Positions 1 to 9,231 of a DNA stretch of 64,000 nucleotides are shown piece after piece. A model generated the notes under the pieces. The model had not been told where the DNA came from and made no database searches. It was given only the letters and a program-made list of their open reading frames with translations. Within the stretch, counting starts at the first letter, position 1, and the number at the start of each line of letters is the position of its first letter. This stretch comes from Bacteroides zoogleoformans (GTDB lineage: Bacteria; Bacteroidota; Bacteroidia; Bacteroidales; Bacteroidaceae), in NCBI RefSeq assembly GCF_002998435.1, contig NZ_CP027231.1, positions 2,087,001 to 2,151,000 of the forward strand, read 5' to 3'. The position numbers and the translations under genes were made by a program.

Positions 1-27
1 CGGAGTGGAAGGCAATGTCTGTTTCAT
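1..27 (-). CDS. murI: Start of glutamate racemase MurI (partial, runs off the window)
   Basis: The reverse strand from position 27 reads ATG then codons for MKQTLPSTP. This resembles the N-terminus of Bacteroides glutamate racemase (D-glutamate supply for peptidoglycan), whose GVFDSG motif would follow outside the window. The order murI-ompH-ompH-bamA-uppS is also the usual one in Bacteroides. Only nine codons are visible, so the call rests on the short match plus gene order. Confidence 0.5.
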
Positions 28-133
28 GTCATTTCTTCGCTTTCTCGCAAAGATAGTATATTTGAGTATAAAAAATAAGCGCGAATGAAACTATCCGCAC
101 TTACATATCAAAAAAAGATATTTCTCGCCGTTA

Positions 134-640
134 TTATTTAATACCCAGCTGATTCTTTACCTTAGCAGTTACATCTACACTTTGTGCTCCTACGAACGGT
201 ATCGGAGTACGAGCCAAGTCGAATATATAAACCACGCCTTCTGCCTTGCCCACTACTTGAACGGCCTCGTCCAGCTTTTTATAAATAGGAGCCATAGCTT
301 CTTGCTGTGCCTTTTGCATGGATTGATAAACTTCTTGTTGGAATTGTTCCTGGCGTTGAGCCATATCCTGCAATTCCTTTTGGCGTCTTTCGGCTATATT
401 TTTGGGAAGAGAGTCGGCTTGTGCCAAGAACTCTTGATACTTCTTCTGAAATTCCTCATTGGTACGTGTCATTTCTTCCTGATACTTTTTAGACATGTTG
501 TCCAAATCAGCCTGCGCTTTCGTAAATTCAGGCATAACGGCAATTACTTCTTGAGAATTCATGTGAGCAAATTTTGCTTGCGCCATGGCTCCCAACGGGA
601 GAATGAACATGACTAAGAATAGTGCGATTTTTTTAAGCAT
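134..640 (-). CDS. OmpH/Skp-family periplasmic chaperone
   Basis: Protein of 168 aa with a hydrophobic signal peptide ending at AMA-QA, then a charged coiled-coil segment (about residues 45-120, rich in E, K and Q) typical of the OmpH/Skp family. Skp trimers hold unfolded outer-membrane proteins in the periplasm and pass them to the BAM complex. It lies 55 bp downstream of a second OmpH paralogue and in the same direction as bamA, so it probably belongs to the bamA operon. The ATG at 640 is directly in front of the signal peptide. The family call is firm; a specific substrate is not implied. Confidence 0.9.
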   Translation of the reverse strand: MLKKIALFLVMFILPLGAMAQAKFAHMNSQEVIAVMPEFTKAQADLDNMSKKYQEEMTRTNEEFQKKYQEFLAQADSLPKNIAERRQKELQDMAQRQEQFQQEVYQSMQKAQQEAMAPIYKKLDEAVQVVGKAEGVVYIFDLARTPIPFVGAQSVDVTAKVKNQLGIK

Positions 641-695
641 AATGTTTATTGTTTATTTGATTAATCGTTTATTGAACGGATGCAAATGTATGAAA

Positions 696-1211
696 TTAAT
701 TCGAATATCCTAACTTTGCAAGTACTTCATTGCTAATATCGATATTAGGTGAAGCGAAAATAATGCTTGATGCAGAAGCGCGATCCAGCACCACGGCATA
801 TCCTCTTTGTGATGCAATCTCCTTAACAGCGTTATATATCTTGTCTTGAATAGGTTGCAACAGACTTTCACGCTTTTTGCTTAGCTCGCCTTCCGGACCG
901 AAGTATTTGCGGCGCAACTCGGCAGCAGATTTTTCTCTGGCCACGATTTCTTCTTCTTTCTTTCCTCTTTGGGCTTCAGAGAGAGAGGCTATTTGAGATT
1001 GGTAGTTTTTGTACAACGCTTTGGTTTCTTCAGCCATCTTTTCTATTTCAGCCTGCCACTGCTTGGAGACTTGTTCCAACTGTTCGTTGGCACGCTCATA
1101 AGCCGGTATATTTCTCAAGATATATTCCATGTCAATCAGAGCAAACTTCTGCGCATTAGCTGCTGCCCCTACGGCGAACAGCATCAAAAGAATGAATAGA
1201 CTCTTCTTCAT
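696..1211 (-). CDS. OmpH/Skp-family periplasmic chaperone
   Basis: Protein of 171 aa with a signal peptide (cleavage near ANA-QK), a long helical coiled-coil middle (about residues 40-125) and a C-terminal segment resembling the Skp trimerisation body. It is the paralogue of the gene just downstream; both begin the mature part with a KFA(L/H)(I/M) strand. It sits 40 bp downstream of bamA on the same strand, which fits co-expression with the outer-membrane protein assembly machine. Confidence 0.9.
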   Translation of the reverse strand: MKKSLFILLMLFAVGAAANAQKFALIDMEYILRNIPAYERANEQLEQVSKQWQAEIEKMAEETKALYKNYQSQIASLSEAQRGKKEEEIVAREKSAAELRRKYFGPEGELSKKRESLLQPIQDKIYNAVKEIASQRGYAVVLDRASASSIIFASPNIDISNEVLAKLGYSN

Positions 1212-1251
1212 AACATTACGTTTTTAGTTGTCAATTATAATTGTTCATCAC

Positions 1252-3891
1252 TTAAAATTCCTGTCCTAAGATAAAGTGGAACTGGCTACCGCCATAATTG
1301 GAGTATCCGTTTATCTTATCGAATCCATAAGCCCAGTCAATACCCATCATACCAATCATCGGGAGGAAGATACGAACACCCACACCTGCCGAACGCTTCA
1401 GCTCGAAAGGATTGAACTTGCTCACATCGTGCCAAGCGTTACCGGCTTCGACAAATGTCAACGCATAGATACTGGTACTTGTCTCAAGCATCAAGGGGTA
1501 TCTCAATTCCAGACCGAGGCGGGTATAAGCATAACCGGCGCTACCATAAGGTGTCAAAGAGCTGTTCTCATATCCGCGCAGGGCAACACTTTCCGTCGCA
1601 TAGCTGGAATAGCCGGTCATACCGTCACCACCCACATCGAATGTTTCGAAGGGAGACTTCTTGTATTTGTTATAATGCCCCAGCAAACCAAACTCTACAC
1701 GCCCCATCACTACCGGTGTGCGTTTCACTGAAATTGGGTCCATCAACGGGATATAAACCTTGGATTTGAATTTCCATTTATGATATTCAATCCATCTGTG
1801 CATCTTGTTCATATCTTCCTGATTGCTGGTGTTGTACTTGCTGTAATCCTTACCGTCCAGCAATGAATAGGGTGGTGTGATTTGGGCAGAAAGCGAAAAC
1901 TCCGACCCTTGACGCGGATAAATAGGATTGTCTATGGAGCTACGAGACAAGGTCAGGTTAATGCTCAAGTTATTGCACTTACCGTTTGTAACAGGGAAGT
2001 ACTGCCAGTCGCTCAAGATATAACGCTGATAAGACAACTCGGCTGTAAACTGGAAGTAGTCATCCGGCCACTTCAGACGCTTACCGAACATCACTGCAAG
2101 ACCGTACATCTGGATGGACTTATCAGGGTCGTAGTAATTTTCGTAGCTATTGTAATTGCCATAATTGTACATGCCATAACCATACATGCCGCTATAATAA
2201 TTATTGTAATAGCTGTTCATGTAGGCCGAGTTATAATACTGGCTGCTGATGTCTGTCTGACGAGAGTAGAATGCCGACACAGAGAATGCGTTGGGACGCT
2301 TGCCGCCAAACCAGGGATCGTAGAACGAAATGCTGTAAGACTGATAATATTTGGCATTGGTTTGGCCGCTGATGGTTAAAGTCTGTCCATCGCCTTGCGG
2401 TAGAATGCCGCGGTAGTTCTCGCCCGGATGCAACAGGTTGGCAAGCGAGAAGTTGGTGAACTTCAAACTCAGCTTACCGATGACACCCGTCTGTCCCCAT
2501 CCGGCAGAGAATTCCACCTGGTCGTTGGCCTTAGAAACAAGGTCATAGCCGATATCTACCGTACCATCTTCCGGTTTAGGCTGAATATCCGGCTTGATCT
2601 GTTCAGGGTCGAAATGTCCCATTTGTTGAATCTCACGCATAGAGCGCATCAAGTCTTCACGGCTGAACAACTCACCCGGACGAGTACGCAATTCTCGACG
2701 GACAACGTTCTCGTACAGACGGTCGTTTCCTCTGATGCTTATCTTGTTAATAGTGGCTTGACGCCCCTCGAAGATGCGCATCTCCAAATCAATGGAGTCG
2801 CCCACAATATTCACCTCTACCGGTTCGAGATTATAGAATAAGTAACCGTTATTATAGTAAAGATTACCGATAGCATCATCATCCGAAGTTGTACGTTCCT
2901 CCAACAGTTTCTGGTTATATACATCCCCCTTCTTCATGCGAAGCAGGAAATTCAGCTGTTCGGAAGGATATAAGGTGTTTCCCACCCAAGTCACGTTGCG
3001 GAGATAGTACTTCTGCCCTTCATCAATCTGCATGAAGATATCCACCGTACGATCGTCATAGGCTTTGATACTGTCTTTCACAATAGCAGCGTCACGATAA
3101 CCCAGTTCATTGTATTTGCCTATGATCAGCTGCTTGTCTGCTTCGTAGTTATCCTCAATAAACTTTTTGGTACGGAATATGTTGACCAGTTTGTTCTTTT
3201 CATTGGTTTTCTTCATCACGCGCTTCAGCTTCTTGGTCTTGATGGCTTCGTTACCTACTATGGTGATTTCATGTACCTTAACTTTCTCCTTTTTGTCAAT
3301 GTCTATATTGACGATAACTTCGTTTTTCTTCTCCGGGTCATCTCTCTGCGTAATGATTACATCGGCATTCTTGAAACCCTTGTCATCAAAATAACGTTTA
3401 ATCAAAGTCTTGGCTCTATCCACCAAGTTCGGCGTTATCTGTCCGCCTTTTATCATGCCGATTCTGCTTTCCAAATCTTCACGTTCCGACTTCTTCACAC
3501 CATTATAACGGATATCGGATACACGCGGGCGCATGGTCAGATGAATGGTCAACCATATCCGGTCATCCTCCATCTTGTCTGCCTTGATTTCCACGTCAGA
3601 GAACAGTCCATGGCGCCAATAACGTTTACATGCCTGCGTTATTTCGTCACCCGGCACAGTGATGGTCTGTCCCTTGGACAGCCCGGACAATCCGATGATC
3701 ACATAGTCCTCATAATTGGGAGCTCCTTCCACCTTTATATCTGCTATTTCATATTTCTTAGGCGTTCCCGAATAGAGTATAACCGGTTTCTCGGCTTCAT
3801 CGGTGTTATTTACGTTTTGTGCAACGGTTGTCAATGCGGCACCGAAAAGGCAGATAAACGTCACGAGTATGGAGAAAATACGATAATGCAT
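1252..3891 (-). CDS. bamA: Outer membrane protein assembly factor BamA
   Basis: Protein of 879 aa: signal peptide, tandem POTRA domains (about residues 45-450) and a C-terminal Omp85 beta-barrel ending in phenylalanine (GQEF). BamA inserts beta-barrel proteins into the outer membrane. The ALRGYENSS stretch matches the conserved barrel RGF/Y motif. Flanking ompH and uppS genes are the standard context. An unusual Tyr/Asn/Gly-rich stretch lies at about residues 549-590 (DNA 2120-2245), probably an extracellular loop. Longer than the E. coli protein (810 aa), as expected for Bacteroidetes. Confidence 0.95.
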   Translation of the reverse strand: MHYRIFSILVTFICLFGAALTTVAQNVNNTDEAEKPVILYSGTPKKYEIADIKVEGAPNYEDYVIIGLSGLSKGQTITVPGDEITQACKRYWRHGLFSDVEIKADKMEDDRIWLTIHLTMRPRVSDIRYNGVKKSEREDLESRIGMIKGGQITPNLVDRAKTLIKRYFDDKGFKNADVIITQRDDPEKKNEVIVNIDIDKKEKVKVHEITIVGNEAIKTKKLKRVMKKTNEKNKLVNIFRTKKFIEDNYEADKQLIIGKYNELGYRDAAIVKDSIKAYDDRTVDIFMQIDEGQKYYLRNVTWVGNTLYPSEQLNFLLRMKKGDVYNQKLLEERTTSDDDAIGNLYYNNGYLFYNLEPVEVNIVGDSIDLEMRIFEGRQATINKISIRGNDRLYENVVRRELRTRPGELFSREDLMRSMREIQQMGHFDPEQIKPDIQPKPEDGTVDIGYDLVSKANDQVEFSAGWGQTGVIGKLSLKFTNFSLANLLHPGENYRGILPQGDGQTLTISGQTNAKYYQSYSISFYDPWFGGKRPNAFSVSAFYSRQTDISSQYYNSAYMNSYYNNYYSGMYGYGMYNYGNYNSYENYYDPDKSIQMYGLAVMFGKRLKWPDDYFQFTAELSYQRYILSDWQYFPVTNGKCNNLSINLTLSRSSIDNPIYPRQGSEFSLSAQITPPYSLLDGKDYSKYNTSNQEDMNKMHRWIEYHKWKFKSKVYIPLMDPISVKRTPVVMGRVEFGLLGHYNKYKKSPFETFDVGGDGMTGYSSYATESVALRGYENSSLTPYGSAGYAYTRLGLELRYPLMLETSTSIYALTFVEAGNAWHDVSKFNPFELKRSAGVGVRIFLPMIGMMGIDWAYGFDKINGYSNYGGSQFHFILGQEF

Positions 3892-3918
3892 TTATGTTAT
3901 GATTAAATATGTTTGGGA

Positions 3919-4653
3919 TTAACTGATTTGTTCACTTGTTTTTCCGAATCTGCGTTCGCGTTTCTGGAAGTCGCATATAGCTTTGTAAAACTCTTCTTCA
4001 CGAAAATCCGGCCAATAGGTATCACAGAAATAGAGTTCGGAATATGCACATTGCCAAAGCAGGTAGTTACTGAGGCGTATTTCCCCTCCGGTACGTATCA
4101 GTAAGTCGGGGTCGGGCATAAAGTTAGTAGCCAAATGGCCGGCTATCTGTCCGCTGTCTATCTGTTCCGGACTGAGCTTTCCACTCTGCACCAAAGCTGC
4201 AATTTTTCTGGCTGCTTCCGTTATTTCCCATCGGGAAGAATAGCTCAGCGCCAGCACCAGACACATTCCCGTGTTTCGGGACGTATGCTCCACACATGCA
4301 TTGAGCCGTTGTTGTACGTTAAGGGGTAATTTAGGGATATCGCCTATCACCCGAAAGCTTATATTGTTCTTCATAAACGTTTCCTCCTCAATGGAATCCA
4401 AAAGGAGCGACATCAAGGCTGCCACCTCGTCCGACGGACGATTCCAGTTCTCGGTAGAGAATGTATATAAAGTAAGGTATTCAATTCCCAGTCTGGCGGC
4501 AGTTTCAGCAATGACATGCACAGTTTCCGCCCCGGCCTGATGTCCGTAGCTGCGTTCGTGTCTGCGCTGCTTGGCCCACCTCCCGTTGCCATCCATGATG
4601 ATTGCCACGTGGCGTGGTATCTTGCCTAAATCGATTTCCTCTTTATATGACAT
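3919..4653 (-). CDS. uppS: Isoprenyl (undecaprenyl) diphosphate synthase
   Basis: Protein of 244 aa of the cis-prenyltransferase family. It carries the [16 protein letters not shown] motif near residue 12 (catalytic Asp of the P-loop), [10 protein letters not shown] (about residues 81-90) and the C-terminal DLLIRTGGE(I)R(L)SN block that binds isopentenyl diphosphate. The enzyme extends farnesyl diphosphate into the C55 lipid carrier for peptidoglycan and surface polysaccharide. It is 27 bp upstream of bamA on the same strand and follows the DUF6242 gene by 6 bp, so these genes look co-transcribed. Confidence 0.95.
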   Translation of the reverse strand: MSYKEEIDLGKIPRHVAIIMDGNGRWAKQRRHERSYGHQAGAETVHVIAETAARLGIEYLTLYTFSTENWNRPSDEVAALMSLLLDSIEEETFMKNNISFRVIGDIPKLPLNVQQRLNACVEHTSRNTGMCLVLALSYSSRWEITEAARKIAALVQSGKLSPEQIDSGQIAGHLATNFMPDPDLLIRTGGEIRLSNYLLWQCAYSELYFCDTYWPDFREEEFYKAICDFQKRERRFGKTSEQIS

Positions 4654-4659
4654 CTTTTC

Positions 4660-6024
4660 TTATTGTATTTCGAAGCCCAGCCTGTTAAGACGACCGCGCC
4701 ACACCTCGTTCTTGAATCCTTCTCCGCCAAATACCACCCAAATGAAATCTCGCTTGTCAACCGATGCCACCGTTTTGTCCTTTGTCGGTTCCACGACAAC
4801 GGAGTAAGCGCCTTTACCTTTAAACTCTTGGGGTAACAGAAATTTCGATTTTGTCTTATGCCATGCAAGTCCTTCGACAGAGCGATAGATGGCCTCCAGT
4901 TCTCCACCGAAACAATAGAGCATATCGCCATAATGCATAATAACAGGGTGTGATATTCCGGGACAATAGGCATTATAAGAAGCGCCGCTCAAAGCAGCCC
5001 ACCCTCGGCCATCTAATGAAAACCAAGGTGTGGTCATTTTATTGTCTGCCAACGGCATACCTGTCAGGATCACCTTTTCCACACCATTGCCGGTCTTGGT
5101 CAACGTCGAAACAATCTCTTCGGTAGGGAATTCCTCAGGTACTTCTTCCAAAGCAGCACTTCCTGTACCGGCAGCAGTTTCCCAATTCTTCCCGTCCTTA
5201 CTGATATTGAAATATCGTTTCCCGTCTATTTCCAAGATGCCGCACAATCGGTCGGAAAAACCGGCTATAAGCGCAAGCACATTGTTCCCTAATGTCGGGC
5301 TTTCCGCCCAGACAGCACCATCTGCAGAGGTATATACTTTTTTACTGTCCGTCAACATATAGAGCAAGGCATTGTGTTCTACAACAGAAGTCAGCTTCGC
5401 ATCTGTCGGCAGGCCGGTCACAATCAGTTCGCTCCAGCTATATTTATCCGGCGCAGTCGACGTCTTGTATGCAAGGGTAGTGGAAGTGTAAACCAGCAGA
5501 TCGCCTCCAAGAGCAACAGCCTTTTGCTTGCCTTCATTCACAGTGTTGGAGAAGATGCTGCCTTTGGTCTGCATGTCTGTCCATACCAAAGAATCCGGGT
5601 TTTGTAAATGAACATTGACTTTCAAGGTATATTCACGCATCGTAACACCATCGGCCGCACGGACTTTGAACTTCATGCCGATGTTGTTGTTCATGGCCGG
5701 CCTCAGATTAATGGAGTCGGTCTTTACGAACAGCGTGTCAACAGGCGAACCGTAAGTGACCCATCCCGTGACGTCCATTGTCTTTATTAAAATACGGTTG
5801 ATGATAGTGTCAGAGCCTACCGGCAATGAATCTCTGTTGTAGATTACCCTATTGAGTTGATCAATCGTAAAATCATAATTTTTGCCATGTATGGTATCAA
5901 TGCCGAAAGCATGTATCGTAGCATCGGAGCTTAATTCATAATTTTCCTCAGCTTTAAGGCACGAACTTAGCGTCACTGACACCATAAGAAAGCTCACAAT
6001 TACCGATAGAAACTTTATTCTCAT
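4660..6024 (-). CDS. DUF6242-type lipoprotein
   Basis: Protein of 454 aa with a lipoprotein signal (LSSC near residue 22). A beta-rich N-terminal domain (about 25-140) is followed by repeats that resemble sialidase/Kelch-like propeller blades (WSELIVTG, GAVWAESP, GKNWETA, GRGWAAL, GLAWHKT). This matches the Bacteroides DUF6242 family found next to uppS-bamA. Function is unknown; the blade-like repeats suggest binding or structure at the outer membrane. It ends 6 bp before the uppS start, so it is probably first in the operon. Confidence 0.75.
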   Translation of the reverse strand: MRIKFLSVIVSFLMVSVTLSSCLKAEENYELSSDATIHAFGIDTIHGKNYDFTIDQLNRVIYNRDSLPVGSDTIINRILIKTMDVTGWVTYGSPVDTLFVKTDSINLRPAMNNNIGMKFKVRAADGVTMREYTLKVNVHLQNPDSLVWTDMQTKGSIFSNTVNEGKQKAVALGGDLLVYTSTTLAYKTSTAPDKYSWSELIVTGLPTDAKLTSVVEHNALLYMLTDSKKVYTSADGAVWAESPTLGNNVLALIAGFSDRLCGILEIDGKRYFNISKDGKNWETAAGTGSAALEEVPEEFPTEEIVSTLTKTGNGVEKVILTGMPLADNKMTTPWFSLDGRGWAALSGASYNAYCPGISHPVIMHYGDMLYCFGGELEAIYRSVEGLAWHKTKSKFLLPQEFKGKGAYSVVVEPTKDKTVASVDKRDFIWVVFGGEGFKNEVWRGRLNRLGFEIQ

Positions 6025-6164
6025 TTTTAAAATCAGTGTTTATTTACAATCTGCAAAAATAGGAACATTTTTCTCTATATATAGCATTGCTGGGAAGTTT
6101 TATATTAAATTATAGATAATAAGCCTGTTTTTCTTGATTCAGAAGCCTTCAAATAAGGCAAAAT

Positions 6165-6203
6165 AATGCCGGCAAAAGATCTTCATACTCTTCTGCCGGC
6201 ATT
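6165..6203. terminator. Hairpin downstream of the Crp/HU chimeric ORF
   Basis: Perfect 10-bp inverted repeat AATGCCGGCA (6165-6174) and TGCCGGCATT (6194-6203). It lies 29 bp past the stop of the minus-strand ORF at 6232 and is followed on that strand by a short T-containing tract, which fits a factor-independent terminator. The downstream gene (4660-6024) starts 140 bp further on. Confidence 0.5.
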
Positions 6204-6231
6204 CTATTCAGCCCTGTTGTCAGGCCGGAAA

Positions 6232-6849
6232 TCAGCTAAGCGGATTTTCACTTTGATTGCCTTCGCCGCTGCCCTGACCACCGGTTTCACCACTGCCTGC
6301 GGGGTGTGTGCCGCCCGTATTATCACTCGGAGTCTTACCACTCGGGGTAGCAACCTTGCCCCATTCTTCCCACACAATCTTGGTGTCTACCATGCTGCGG
6401 GTAGTTACTCTGCCTCCAACGGTACGCCCTACTTCAGGAAGAAAGCGGACACGCACACCATTTATCTGCGAAGCATTCACTTCTTCAGCCGTCTTCACTC
6501 CTTTCTTGGAGGCAGAAGCCGTATAATAAAAGGTTCCTACACCGTCCAGTTTCACGGTACGAGTGTCATAGGTTAGAATACACTCCGGATTTAGACACTC
6601 ATCCTTAAAAACAACCCCAAAAGTATCTTCCTGATGAACTTCATTACATGTATAGTAGCGAAATATACCATCTTCTACAATATACATATACTTTTCAAGT
6701 TCATCTTTCTTTATCAGGCATTCACCCTTATGCACCTTAAACTTTTTAAAACTTGATTCAATTAAATTGATATCTTTTTCTGTCAACTGAATCTTATGTT
6801 TTTCTATGCATAAGTTTTTTTCTATTAATGCTGTTATTCTTCCTTTCAT
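6232..6849 (-). CDS. Chimeric ORF: Crp/Fnr N-terminus joined to the C-terminal half of a HU-like protein
   Basis: Open frame of 205 aa. Residues 1 to about 85 resemble the start of a Crp/Fnr cyclic-nucleotide-binding domain (LIESSFKKFKVHKGECLIKK, then YIVEDGIFRYYT). From about residue 88 the sequence matches the C-terminal half of the Bacteroides HU-like family (RTVKLDGVGTF, GVKTAEEVNASQINGVRVRF) followed by the Gly/Ser-rich tail common in that family. The Crp helix-turn-helix and the N-terminal half of the HU domain are both missing. The junction (about 6580-6600) keeps frame. I read it as a deletion product of two genes; whether it is expressed or functional is open. Confidence 0.6.
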   Translation of the reverse strand: MKGRITALIEKNLCIEKHKIQLTEKDINLIESSFKKFKVHKGECLIKKDELEKYMYIVEDGIFRYYTCNEVHQEDTFGVVFKDECLNPECILTYDTRTVKLDGVGTFYYTASASKKGVKTAEEVNASQINGVRVRFLPEVGRTVGGRVTTRSMVDTKIVWEEWGKVATPSGKTPSDNTGGTHPAGSGETGGQGSGEGNQSENPLS

Positions 6850-6940
6850 AGTATTGTATGTATTTCAAGTCACAGTCGAAAAAACAGCTTATTGCTCACT
6901 GTTTGACAGCCTTTGATGCCAATGCAATTTTATATATCGA

Positions 6941-8143
6941 CTATTTATCCAGAGAATACGTTCCGAATAAATTCTGCTTTTCAAACATTTCGATTGCCGA
7001 TTTTTCCAAAGGAGTACGCTTGATAATGGCTTTATCTTTCCAGAAAGCAGGATCATAGTTTTGGTTTGCTATTTTTTGTAGCAAATCATTTCTTTTAGCC
7101 ATTTTCTTTGTTTTGTTTTTTATTTCAATACCAGTATTATACATTACGGAATGAATATCCACATTTCCATACTTTATTGTATATTGCATATCCACAATCA
7201 CCGATTCCACCATCGATACCCCTCCTATTATCTTATAGTTTATAATAAAATGAGGTTTACTGTTTCTGTCTCGTAGCTTTTCGCCTGTTTCATCAGTAAA
7301 AGTAAGAATATTATTTACTATTTCTCCTTCAAACCGTTTTAATTCAAGAGTTGAAGAATCAATAAACATACTACCTGCTATAATAGGATTAGAAATTCCT
7401 TTTCGCGGTTTAAAGTTTATCTTATAAGTAGTGGAAGCATTATCAGAGTCATATAGAGCATCATAAGATACGGTATAGTATTTAGCATAATTTTCAAATA
7501 AGGGCTGTATCAGCCAATCCTCCTTATCTCTCACTCTTCCGCTCAACATAAGCGGCCTTAATTGCGATAAATAAAAGAAGTTCTTAAAATGCGCATATTT
7601 ATGTATGGAATCTTCAAGCAAAACGGCATAACGTCCTGTGATGAGTTCTAAATCCCATACACTAAGATGCGGCGTTGCATTAAAAAACGATTCGACAATT
7701 TCATTGCAGACAGAGTTTGTTTGTGTAATTTGCCTATAAAAGAACGAGTTTACGGTCTTCTTATTGGCTTTACTGTCTTTTTTATATTTAGACAAAGCTT
7801 GCATCAGAAAAGCATGCAGATTTATAGGTTTTACCACAACCTCATCCAATCTTATGGCTTGCGGTTTCAAAAGAATGACATCAGAAACTTCAGATGCTTT
7901 TACAGTCTGTGTTTCATAACCAACGTAAGAAATACGCAATTTATCTGTTGGTAAAGCTTTTATTGCGAATTCACCCTCCTGATTGGATATTGTGCCATGA
8001 CTGTCTGTTATATATATCGAGGCGTAAGGAAGAGGCTGCTTGGTTTCAGCATCAGTTATTTTCGCATCAATAGATAGAGTTTGTTGAGCCATCGCTATTA
8101 TCGGGAATATTAGTCCGATGCATAAAGATATCAATTTACCCAT
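6941..8143 (-). CDS. Secreted protein with carboxypeptidase-like regulatory domain
   Basis: Protein of 400 aa from the ATG at 8143 (an ATG at 8152 is equally possible), beginning with a signal peptide ending AMA-QQ. Residues of about 22-105 form a CarboxypepD_reg-like beta domain (ITDAETKQPLPYASIYI, GTISNQEGEFAIKAL, ISYVGYET), the module also found in front of TonB-dependent receptors. The remaining ~290 residues are not a barrel of receptor length and resemble the beta-rich partners common in Bacteroidetes; no catalytic motif is visible. Likely periplasmic or outer-membrane associated. Function unknown. Confidence 0.7.
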   Translation of the reverse strand: MGKLISLCIGLIFPIIAMAQQTLSIDAKITDAETKQPLPYASIYITDSHGTISNQEGEFAIKALPTDKLRISYVGYETQTVKASEVSDVILLKPQAIRLDEVVVKPINLHAFLMQALSKYKKDSKANKKTVNSFFYRQITQTNSVCNEIVESFFNATPHLSVWDLELITGRYAVLLEDSIHKYAHFKNFFYLSQLRPLMLSGRVRDKEDWLIQPLFENYAKYYTVSYDALYDSDNASTTYKINFKPRKGISNPIIAGSMFIDSSTLELKRFEGEIVNNILTFTDETGEKLRDRNSKPHFIINYKIIGGVSMVESVIVDMQYTIKYGNVDIHSVMYNTGIEIKNKTKKMAKRNDLLQKIANQNYDPAFWKDKAIIKRTPLEKSAIEMFEKQNLFGTYSLDK

Positions 8144-8214
8144 ATATTCCATAACTATTTTTGAAAAAAGATGCGACAAATATTCTTTTGCCACATCTTT
8201 CTATAATCTACGTA

Positions 8215-8345
8215 TTAAAAATACATTCTACCGCCTACATCTACAGAAGTTCCCGTTTTAGAATCTTGAGTACTTTTTACAAAGAGACTCCATTTAGCCA
8301 TCTCTAATCTCTGTTCTAATTGTTCTACAGAGAAATGAGATCGAA
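8215..8345 (-). pseudogene. 3' remnant of an unidentified gene
   Basis: Reading the minus strand toward a TAA at 8215-8217 gives a protein-like tail (VEQLEQRLEMAKW, TSVDVGGRMYF). It has no start of its own and is in a different frame from the idi fragment that abuts it upstream, so it looks like the C-terminal end of another gene placed next to idi by a deletion. A terminal VGGRMYF would suit an outer-membrane barrel, but I do not recognise the family. Confidence 0.35.
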
Positions 8346-8534
8346 CAAGCGATTTATCCACAACCCGGCAGAATGAAATTTATGTCCGGCTCTCTGTTGC
8401 AGCAACAACTCTTTCTTCGAGTTAAATATAAATATAGAAAAAGCATAATGCCGCAAACCCTGTCTGTGAGCCGACATTTTTTCCATCATCTGCCCATTGG
8501 TCAGTAATACCATATTTATATCCATACATCCCAT
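8325..8534 (-). pseudogene. Truncated isopentenyl-diphosphate delta-isomerase fragment
   Basis: The first ~59 of 69 codons match the N-terminus of type 1 IPP isomerase (Nudix fold): MMEKMSAHRQGLRHYAFS, FIFNSKKELLLQQRAGHKFH and SAGLW. In the intact enzyme this is followed by TNTCCSHP with the catalytic cysteine, then about 110 more residues. Here homology stops just after GLW and the frame ends at 8325. The catalytic cysteine and glutamate are missing, so the fragment cannot be active. Confidence 0.75.
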
Positions 8535-9231
8535 TGCTTTTTCGCAAAAGAATAAAAAAATATTTTATAATCAAACTAAATACGCGTTTTCTAAGACGAA
8601 ATAATAACCGAAGTTAATTTTCTCGGTAAAAGCCATTCGTTCCAAAGTGAATTCATGATAATCATTCAAGTAAGCTCTCTACATTCTCATCAAGCCAAAA
8701 ATTAGCGGACAGTCGATAGAATAATATTTGAGAGGCTTATTTTTTCAATAAATATTAGAGTTTAAATAGAATAAGTAACAGGGTTATTGAAAATCAACAT
8801 CATAGAGCCTTATCCGATATACTGCCTATTGTCTCAGGTTTTATCGGGCACTTATATTTGTAACAAAATTTCCAAACCAATCCGTTTTTCTCAGCCAACC
8901 ATCAGCATACAATCTCCTACCCCTGCCAGAACACCTTCTGGCGAGGGGATAGATCAAGTATACGACTGATGCCACATCAGTATACGACAGAGGGTACATC
9001 AGTCGTATACTGATCTACCCTCTGTATAGGAGTGAGAAAAGACAACTCCGTTTTCTTTTTCAAAAGGGAAAGAATAAAGGCATATTTTGTAAAGATATTA
9101 TCCTACTCCTTTATCAACACATCATCAGCAATCAGGTCAATCAGTTTGTACAATTGCTTCATTCTTCGAGATTGGCTGATAATAATTTCATGAAGAGACC
9201 GGGTATGCGTTATAATTATTCCGCCAACGGA
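8535..9231. other. Gene-free region with repeats and remnants
   Basis: No convincing full gene. 8535-8900 is AT-rich and I see nothing specific in it. 8920-9032 holds a hairpin plus 22-bp-period array (listed separately). On the minus strand, 9103-9231 keeps an open frame directly past the glpT-like stop, with protein-like content (SLHEIIISQSRRMKQLYKL, ending VLIKE then TAG). This may be a remnant of another gene. An IS982-like end abuts the transporter stop codon. Confidence 0.5.
8920..9032. repeat. Hairpin plus 22-bp-period palindromic array (type A)
   Basis: A stem CCCCTGCCAGAA/TTCTGGCGAGGGG (8920-8931 and 8936-8948) is followed by four 9-bp cores exactly 22 bp apart: GTATACGAC at 8958 and 8980, its reverse complement GTCGTATAC at 9002, and GTATAGGAG at 9024. 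The second and third units are also bounded by repeated ACATCAG. Parts of the same element occur at 42350-42415 and around the IS982 insertion (57908-59005), including a shared end module of form GATnTACCC..GTATAGGA. Confidence 0.8.
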
